Shown: piece after piece, positions 57,875-64,000 of the stretch | How the letters are laid out: every line of letters begins with the position of its first letter | Numbering within the stretch: position 1 is the stretch's first letter | Origin: Pseudodesulfovibrio nedwellii | GTDB lineage: Bacteria > Desulfobacterota > Desulfovibrionia > Desulfovibrionales > Desulfovibrionaceae | Length of the DNA stretch: 64,000 nt | Direction of reading: 5' to 3' | NCBI RefSeq assembly: GCF_027923765.1 | Contig: NZ_AP026709.1 | Span: forward strand, 248,001 to 312,000 | Position numbers and translations under genes: made by a program | Notes under the pieces: generated by a model | Told to the model about the DNA's origin: nothing | The model's input: the letters and a program-made list of their open reading frames with translations, nothing else | The model's database searches: none

Positions 57875-58963
57875 ATGGGTTTCTGGGACGGTGCGACTCA
57901 AGGATTAGATAAGGGTACGGCCATGGGCTTTAAGAAAGCCGAAATAAACGAAAGCAACCGGCGTTTCGATGAGAATATGGCTATGGCAAATAAACGTCTC
58001 GGCATGGATGAAAAGCGCCTTGCCATGGCTGAAAATGCCGACAACAGAGCGGCGGAGAGTCATGAAGAAGACATGTGGGCCAAAGGCGTTGCCAAGAAAC
58101 AATACGAAGGTGCACGGGCGTTGGCTCAGACGGGCGGCGATCCTGTGAAAATGGCCCAAGTTATGAGCGACTATGCTCCTGATGGGAATCAGTACCAAGC
58201 CTCAGTGGACAAGAAAGGCAATGTCGTCTTCCAGGGGTTCTCATATGATGACAAGGGGGCAATGGTTCCGAGCGGCACCAATCTGTCTTTCAAAGATAGC
58301 GATTCCGCAGTTGCAGGGTTGTGGGGAGTGGTTGGCGATCCGAAGCAATTTCTCACTTACGCTCTGGCAAACAAGGATCGGGAAGATAAATTCCAAGACT
58401 TCAAGAGCCGTTTTGCTGTTCAGCAGGAAGGTGCAATGCAGGTTGTTAATGCAAAACACGAGAACAACTTAAACACGCCGACGCCCGTTTCTAAAGATGT
58501 TGGAGGCAAAGTGGTCTTTGGCTCGCAGGATAAACGGACAGGTGCTTTTACAGAAGCCAGTGCCATGGGGAAAACCATGACTCCGACTCAGCAGGCCGTA
58601 GCGAATGCGAAGGGTGTTGAGACGACTGCCAAGCAAATTAAGAGCTTTGAATCAAGCCTTCAGCATGTTGCCAAGCAACTTGTAGGAACCGGCAATTCTG
58701 GATTGGCTGAACTAGGCATTTTGCTTAATGGCGGTAGCATAGAAGACCTTACCCCTCAACAGCAACAGGGAATTATTCAGAAGGTCAGCGGCCTTTATCA
58801 ATCCGGCAACGAATTGGAAAAGAAACTGGCTGGTCAGTATTTGCAGTTGACGAGTATGTGGCAAAAGGCCCGTTTCCCTCAGACAAAACCCCAAAGGGCA
58901 GGCGGCCCGACCATGGTAAAGACCAACACCTCTTCCCCTGCAAGTTGGAAAAATTGGGAGTAG
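57875..58963 (+). CDS. Internal virion/DNA ejection-type protein
   Basis: 362 residues from the ATG at 57875, with GGAGGTACAA upstream; the longer frame reads through the previous gene. A glycine-containing start (MGFWDGATQGLDKGTAMGFK) is followed by a coiled coil (INESNRRFDENMAMANKRLG) and Gln/Ala-rich repeats, then a hydrophilic C-terminus. Place and composition agree with phage ejection proteins; enzymatic motifs are absent. Confidence 0.7.
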   Translation: MGFWDGATQGLDKGTAMGFKKAEINESNRRFDENMAMANKRLGMDEKRLAMAENADNRAAESHEEDMWAKGVAKKQYEGARALAQTGGDPVKMAQVMSDYAPDGNQYQASVDKKGNVVFQGFSYDDKGAMVPSGTNLSFKDSDSAVAGLWGVVGDPKQFLTYALANKDREDKFQDFKSRFAVQQEGAMQVVNAKHENNLNTPTPVSKDVGGKVVFGSQDKRTGAFTEASAMGKTMTPTQQAVANAKGVETTAKQIKSFESSLQHVAKQLVGTGNSGLAELGILLNGGSIEDLTPQQQQGIIQKVSGLYQSGNELEKKLAGQYLQLTSMWQKARFPQTKPQRAGGPTMVKTNTSSPASWKNWE

Positions 58964-58969
58964 TATAAC

Positions 58970-61900
58970 ATGGCATTGCATCCGACCGTTCAGGAATGGA
59001 ATGAAGATTACGAATATCTAGCGTTGCCGGATGAGAAGAAGGCTTCTGTCGTGGGCAATTTCTTTGACAACGAATTGGCGGACGATGAATTCCGAGCCCT
59101 TGAACCGGCGAAGCAGGCAACGATTCGAGATAATTTCTTGTCTGCTCATGTGGGTGGGTATGAGCCTGCACCGTCTGGTAATATTGGAGCAATGGGAATG
59201 CCCACTATCCAGACGGCACCAGAGCGCTCTTTTATGCAAGAGGTAGGGGCTTTCTTCAATCCGCTTACCGATGAAGACAAGGCTCAAGCTGCCGTTGCTT
59301 TAGTCAACGCTGAAGCTGAAGGCGTTAGGCCGTATCAGAAGCTCGGTCCGAATCGTAATGCTTTTACTGACGTTGGTATGTCAGCGCTTCGCGGTGTTGT
59401 GGCTGATGGTCCTGAAACTTTCCTTCGGGCTGGTCGAACTATTGGCATAGACACGGATGCAGCCATTGAAAACATTAAGGCTTTTCGCGAGAACTATTTC
59501 CCTCAATCTTTTCAGGCTCTCAATAACCCTGTACGTCGGGATGTGACTGAAGGCGTGGCGTCCATTGGACCGAGTATTGAAGCCGGTTTACCGGGAGCGG
59601 CGGTAGGGCTTATGGGCGGTTTGCCCGGTGCCATTGGCGGCTTTGCAGCTTCAGGCGGCACGGTGTTCGGTTTGGCTGAATATGATCGGTTCATGGAGGA
59701 AGCGAAGACCGTTGGCATTGATCCGGCTGACGTGAAACAAGAAGCCATTATGGCGGCTGTTGCCGAAGGTGGACTTGAAGGCGTTTCCAATCTGTTGGAC
59801 TTGGCGTTGATGAAAGTCGGGAAACCTGTAACCAAGGCTGTGACCAATCGTCTCGGATTGTTTGCTAAAAACTATATAAAGGTCCTTGGTTCAGAGCTTC
59901 CTACGGAAATGACGCAGGCCGCTTCTGGTGCAGCTATTCGCAACGAAGCCGGGTTTCCGAACCAAGACCCGATGCAAGCCGCAAAAGACTCTATTGGTCC
60001 AACTGTCGTTGCCACGCTTGGTTTTGCTGGCATGGGTTCTGTGCGTTCCGCTCGACCACACACGGCTATGGACTTGATGAAGTCGGAAGAATCTTCCGTT
60101 CAGCCTGTTGATGCTCATGGAAACTCACTCCCGTTTGATCCGGCCTTAGCTTCAGTTTCTTCGTTTGATGAAGCATATAAGGGGGAAGGTCGACTTGATG
60201 CCGCAGAGAACGGACTCAGCGAGGATGAGTACAAAGAGATCGGAAAGGAAAGACGGGAACACCCGCAACGCAACGTCACAACTTACACAACTCCCAAGTA
60301 TTACTCCGAGAAAGAGGTTAATAAGCGATACTCTGAAGGCCGGATGAGCGCCATGGATTTGCTTTCGCCTTTCAGTGAGACACTGGATGAGCCAGTTACT
60401 CCTCACGTCACGCCGCAAATGTCCCCGGCAGCACAGAACGAACTCCCGGTTGGTGGGGCAATGGCTCTTCCCCCTGGTGGTCCTGTTATCATCCCTCAAC
60501 CGACACAACAGACCGGATATGGTCCTATTCCGCAGGAACAAGGCCGTACGGCTATGGCCATGCCACAAGGCCAGCCCCCGGCGGCCTTGCCGGAAGGCTC
60601 CCGGCCTATTGCAATGGGCTTGGCTCAGTCCGAACCAATTCCGAGTCGTTCTTCTCAAGATTTTGAAATGGTTTCCAACGAGGGCGAGAATTACCGGCCT
60701 GATTTTGAAATAGTTCATGGTGGAGTGCCTGCTGTGCGAACGGCTATGGACCTTGCGCCGGCGCAAGCGCAGCCCCTTATTATCAATAAAGCAAACGAGG
60801 CTGCAACTTCCCCGATCAATGCTATTACCATCTATGACCTTAACGGTGGGGAGCACCAGGGCGTAGTCGAGGCAGAAAGCGACGATACTCTTCGTGTCGT
60901 GCTGGAAGATGGCCACGTCGAGCTTATTAACAAAGAAGATGGCAACGGCGATTCGGGTTATTCCTTGAAAGGGAAGAAAGAACGCTATTCTTTTGATTAT
61001 ACTCTTGCCTCCGCTGGCTATGAGATTCAAGGGCAAAAGGTTGGAGAGCTATCCGACGAAGCTCTTGAAGAGCTTAGAGGCAAGATGGAAGCCGATGAAG
61101 ATCGAGCCGCATTAGGCGTCGCAGAGGGTGCAGGGGTCGCCTACCAGACCGACCTTCGTGCCGTTATAACGGAACAGGCTCGTAGGCAGTCCGTTGAAAC
61201 GAAGGCGAACGAAGCCGCGACCTCCGAGCAGAATGACACCCCGCAGCCGACTGAGGCTCAGATTGAAAAAGGAAATTACAAGCTCGGCCATGTTAAAGCC
61301 ATAGGCCTTGATATCTCCATTGAGAATCCGGCAGGCTCCGAGCGTTCCGGTACGGACAAGGATGGAAAGCCTTGGTCTGTGCAGATGCAGCACCATTACG
61401 GCTATATCAAGGGAACCGTGGGTAAAGACAAGGACCATCTGGACGTCTTCCTGAAAGACGGTGTTGAGTCTGAAGACATGGGTTCCAAGCCCGTCTTTGT
61501 GGTGGATCAGAAGAATGAAGACGGTTCCTTCGATGAACATAAAATTCTTATGGGATTTGACAACGCGCAGGATGCCGAAGCGGGCTACTTGTCCAATTAC
61601 GAGCAGGGTTGGCAAGGGCTCGGTGCAATCACTGAGATGAGCCCGATTGAGTTCAGACGGTGGACCAAGAAGAAGCGCAAGACCAAGATGCCCGTTGCAT
61701 ATGTTGTTTCCGAAACCAAGCAGAAACAGTCCGTTTTAGAGCAAAAGAGTGCTGACTCGGCAACAGGACAGCCTGAAAAGGATGGCGTCAACATCAAATC
61801 CGACGGCAAGCCCTACAGCAAAAAAGCAATCAACTTGGTTGTTGCTGGCAAAATTAAGAGGGGCCAAAACGTCGAAACTGTACAGCTTGACGATGAAGGT

Positions 61901-64000
61901 AAGCAATGGGGCTGGCGCGAGGTTGTGGACAATGAGGCCCAAATTGAAATCCGTAAACGACTTATAAAAGCCGTGCCTGACGGTGATTATGCTGGTATGA
62001 TGGACCATGCAGACACGTTGATTGATGATGAAAACTTTTCCGTTGATGACGTTTATGAAGTCATCACTCAAATAGACGACGAGGTACAAAATGACCAAGG
62101 AAGCCAGAAGCCAGAAGGTCAAAGAGAACGTGGACAAGATGGTCGAGTGGGCCAAGACAGTGACCCCGGAAGAGGAGGAAGCAGCCTTGAAAGCAACCCG
62201 CAAGTTGCCGAAGAAGGATCGCGTTCGGGCTCTGAATCTGATGGCGAAAGCGAAGAAGGTCGCCGCCTTAGAGAAGGGCAAAAACTCCTAGAGACTGATG
62301 CCGATCAGGGCGGTGGATTTTACGACACCGATAATATTTATCCTCCATTCCTCTACGGGTTGTCTGATGAAGAGTACGACGCCCATATCACGGAACTTGA
62401 TGAACGCACCCGCATCGCAGAAGAGGCGGAGTACAACAAATCCCTCACCAATGAGGACGTTGATAGCAAGATCATTGCCTATCTAAAAGATGTCGGCCTA
62501 AATGGAAAATCTCTCCAGACTTGGCCCGGTCTCCAAAATATTATCCGTAAAAAATTTGGTCCTGGCATTTTTAAATCGAAAGCCAAGGGAGCAAGTGATA
62601 TTGATCAAGCTGCCCAGGAGCTTAACGGCATGGGGCTGTTTGACGGCGACGCTGACGCGCTGGCCGAGTACCTAAAAGAAGCTAAGGGGATAAAGGAAAA
62701 CCGTGAAGGATACGGTTTTGACTCTCGTCTAGAGCCCAAGAAGAAAGAGCCGAAGGCCAAGCCCGAATCCACGTCAGAAAAGGCTTCTAAAAAAAAGGCC
62801 ATGGGAAAAGACGCTCCCATTGAAGATCTGGGTGAAAAAATAGGCGGCGCCCGCAAGGATACAGCCCAACCCACCGGATCTCGTCCAAAGAAAGAAAAGG
62901 ACGCTCGTTCCGCATGGCGTAAACGCTATTTTGCCATGGAAAACCTTATGGAAAAGGGAACGTGGCAACTGGTTGACGGGCGGACTCGTCATGTTCGTTT
63001 TTTGTCCCGCGAAAAGTTCTCCTCACAAAAAGAAGCCGAAGAAATGCTTCCTCTGGCCGTGGTCGGTATCAAACATTCACCTCGCATGGCTGAAAAAGGC
63101 AAGTGGGACATCATTCGCAAAGTGTCCAAATACAAGCGCGTTGTCATCAAGGACGGCTTCAAAAGCCGTGAAGAAGCTCTCAAGTATATGGTTGATAACG
63201 CTGTAGACATCATTGAGACGAATACCCGGATTGGCGAAGAAATCCTCGTCAAGCCAGAGAACGTTTACCGTTCTGGCGTGAAGCGCAGAACCGGAGACGT
63301 CGAACCGCAGGCTTTCATGGACGACTTTGGTTTTCGTGCTGTTGAATTCGGGAACTGGAATAATCAGACCGAAAGACAAGAAATTCTGAATCATGCCTAT
63401 GACGGCCTGATGGACCTGGCTGACGTTATCGGCGTTCCACCCAAGGCGTTATCCTTGAATGGTGATTTGGCTCTCGCCTTTGGTGCGAGAGGGCAGGGGC
63501 TCAGTGCGGCAAAGGCCCACTACGAAGGGCATTATGGCGTTGTCAATCTGACCAAAATGAAAGGGGCCGGTTCTCTAGCTCATGAGTGGTTCCATGGATT
63601 CGACCATTACCTTGGCCGTCTTGATGGCAAGGCGTCTTCCAAGATCATCAAGAACAATAAGGGGCATAAGATCTTTGATGCAAAGCCTCCGAGTAAAGAT
63701 TACGCAAGTCACGGTTTCCGCTATAAGTCCGACGCCCGAGAAGAGGTGAGGAAGGCATACACGAAGCTCATCAACACGATGATGTCCAAGGCCGAACAGT
63801 ATGTCGAAGATACCGAGAGGGCCGAGAGATTTGTTGGTATGTCGCGTGATAACTTGAGGACCAAGTTGGAGGCCATCCGTAACAATATAGCAAAGGAAAG
63901 GTCTTGGGGGCGAAAGAAGCGTGCCGCAACTGAGGAAGAGCTCATGGAGTTCGATTCGCTGGTTGAAAAACTTTTGGATGGCAACAACCTTGAGTTGGTG
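58970..64000 (+). CDS. Giant polyvalent protein, 3' end beyond the window
   Basis: The frame is open from ATG 58970 to the last base (at least 1677 residues). Residues about 200-235 are a Gly-rich hydrophobic segment; about 770-880 contain HYGYIKGTVGKDKDHLDVFL, the InPase-like domain of polyvalent proteins. A charged low-complexity linker lies near 1040-1110. Then FRAVEFGNWNNQTERQEILN, LALAFGARGQGLSAAKAHYE and AGSLAHEWFHGFDHYLG form an LPD1-type zincin domain, with HEWFH at 1538-1542. Such proteins are thought to be injected with the phage DNA and to counter host defences. The numbering of the LPD type is uncertain. Confidence 0.85.
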   Translation, partial: MALHPTVQEWNEDYEYLALPDEKKASVVGNFFDNELADDEFRALEPAKQATIRDNFLSAHVGGYEPAPSGNIGAMGMPTIQTAPERSFMQEVGAFFNPLTDEDKAQAAVALVNAEAEGVRPYQKLGPNRNAFTDVGMSALRGVVADGPETFLRAGRTIGIDTDAAIENIKAFRENYFPQSFQALNNPVRRDVTEGVASIGPSIEAGLPGAAVGLMGGLPGAIGGFAASGGTVFGLAEYDRFMEEAKTVGIDPADVKQEAIMAAVAEGGLEGVSNLLDLALMKVGKPVTKAVTNRLGLFAKNYIKVLGSELPTEMTQAASGAAIRNEAGFPNQDPMQAAKDSIGPTVVATLGFAGMGSVRSARPHTAMDLMKSEESSVQPVDAHGNSLPFDPALASVSSFDEAYKGEGRLDAAENGLSEDEYKEIGKERREHPQRNVTTYTTPKYYSEKEVNKRYSEGRMSAMDLLSPFSETLDEPVTPHVTPQMSPAAQNELPVGGAMALPPGGPVIIPQPTQQTGYGPIPQEQGRTAMAMPQGQPPAALPEGSRPIAMGLAQSEPIPSRSSQDFEMVSNEGENYRPDFEIVHGGVPAVRTAMDLAPAQAQPLIINKANEAATSPINAITIYDLNGGEHQGVVEAESDDTLRVVLEDGHVELINKEDGNGDSGYSLKGKKERYSFDYTLASAGYEIQGQKVGELSDEALEELRGKMEADEDRAALGVAEGAGVAYQTDLRAVITEQARRQSVETKANEAATSEQNDTPQPTEAQIEKGNYKLGHVKAIGLDISIENPAGSERSGTDKDGKPWSVQMQHHYGYIKGTVGKDKDHLDVFLKDGVESEDMGSKPVFVVDQKNEDGSFDEHKILMGFDNAQDAEAGYLSNYEQGWQGLGAITEMSPIEFRRWTKKKRKTKMPVAYVVSETKQKQSVLEQKSADSATGQPEKDGVNIKSDGKPYSKKAINLVVAGKIKRGQNVETVQLDDEGKQWGWREVVDNEAQIEIRKRLIKAVPDGDYAGMMDHADTLIDDENFSVDDVYEVITQIDDEVQNDQGSQKPEGQRERGQDGRVGQDSDPGRGGSSLESNPQVAEEGSRSGSESDGESEEGRRLREGQKLLETDADQGGGFYDTDNIYPPFLYGLSDEEYDAHITELDERTRIAEEAEYNKSLTNEDVDSKIIAYLKDVGLNGKSLQTWPGLQNIIRKKFGPGIFKSKAKGASDIDQAAQELNGMGLFDGDADALAEYLKEAKGIKENREGYGFDSRLEPKKKEPKAKPESTSEKASKKKAMGKDAPIEDLGEKIGGARKDTAQPTGSRPKKEKDARSAWRKRYFAMENLMEKGTWQLVDGRTRHVRFLSREKFSSQKEAEEMLPLAVVGIKHSPRMAEKGKWDIIRKVSKYKRVVIKDGFKSREEALKYMVDNAVDIIETNTRIGEEILVKPENVYRSGVKRRTGDVEPQAFMDDFGFRAVEFGNWNNQTERQEILNHAYDGLMDLADVIGVPPKALSLNGDLALAFGARGQGLSAAKAHYEGHYGVVNLTKMKGAGSLAHEWFHGFDHYLGRLDGKASSKIIKNNKGHKIFDAKPPSKDYASHGFRYKSDAREEVRKAYTKLINTMMSKAEQYVEDTERAERFVGMSRDNLRTKLEAIRNNIAKERSWGRKKRAATEEELMEFDSLVEKLLDGNNLELV

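Larger units (their letters stand above)
17374..64000. mobile_element. Prophage, left portion; right end not in window
   Basis: The region begins with the tRNA-derived attachment fragment and integrase. It then carries excision, recombination, immunity, replication, lysis, packaging, head, connector and ejection genes in lambda/P22-like order. All structural genes seen are intact, so it may be functional. The last gene runs off the window. Confidence 0.93.

Noticed and set aside
62091-62291. Separate small Lys-rich gene inside the polyvalent protein region
   Set aside because: It is in a different frame within one long uninterrupted coding frame that shows conserved domains on both sides.
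1-64000. CRISPR arrays, rRNA genes and complete insertion sequences
   Set aside because: No regularly spaced repeats of CRISPR type, no rRNA signature and no intact IS with inverted repeats were seen on either strand.

Overview
The window holds the end of a bacterial chromosomal segment (1 to about 17.4 kb) joined to the left part of a prophage (from about 17.4 kb to beyond the right edge). Gene families, gene order and moderate GC suggest a sulfate-reducing deltaproteobacterium of the Desulfovibrio/Pseudodesulfovibrio type. This is inferred from the DUF3450-TonB2 cluster, the UreG/HypB-like GTPase operon and codon use; no rRNA gene is present to prove it.

Host part. A VWA-domain protein and a small hypothetical gene run rightward at the start. 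Seven tightly coupled genes on the minus strand (8212 down to 1467) form one uptake operon: a SIMIBI-class GTPase, an ABC ATPase with no permease next to it, a substrate-binding-like protein without signal peptide, a TonB-dependent receptor, and a periplasmic binding protein with permease and ATPase. A PchR-type AraC regulator lies upstream and Fur-box-like palindromes are present. After a low-GC patch come two decayed genes (a TonB receptor 3' end and a DUF4198 protein) with lesions in homopolymer runs. A complete TonB2-type energising operon follows (DUF3450, TtpC-like ExbB, ExbB, ExbD, TonB, TPR), then an IS3 transposase remnant. Together these form a metal, siderophore or haem-type import island.

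Prophage. The left attachment site is a 3' fragment of a tRNA-Pro(CGG) next to a tyrosine integrase. The leftward early operon (about 29.7 to 17.4 kb) carries a tRNA-Ser, an HNH/AP2 homing endonuclease, a YqaJ nuclease, DUF1351, a Bet annealase, many very small Cys-rich or membrane proteins, a PAPS-reductase-like protein, Lar, a putative xis and int. The immunity region (30.0 to 32.4 kb) has a lambda-like layout: paired 19-bp operators (OL and OR), a CI/LexA-type repressor with an unknown gene in the rexAB position, and a Cro-like gene. Rightward genes cover CII, replication, a VRR-NUC nuclease, a HigBA toxin-antitoxin (opposite strand), lysis-type membrane proteins, terminase, P22-like portal, scaffold and coat, connector and tail-fibre genes, ejection-type proteins and a giant polyvalent protein that runs off the window. 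No tape measure or tail-tube gene is visible, so a short-tailed (podovirus-like) particle is likely.

The most unusual items are the seven-gene GTPase/TonB/ABC operon, the unknown gene co-oriented with the repressor, two non-coding gaps in the late region packed with RNA hairpins (39264-39537 and 44970-45070), the paired-operator architecture, and the giant polyvalent protein.
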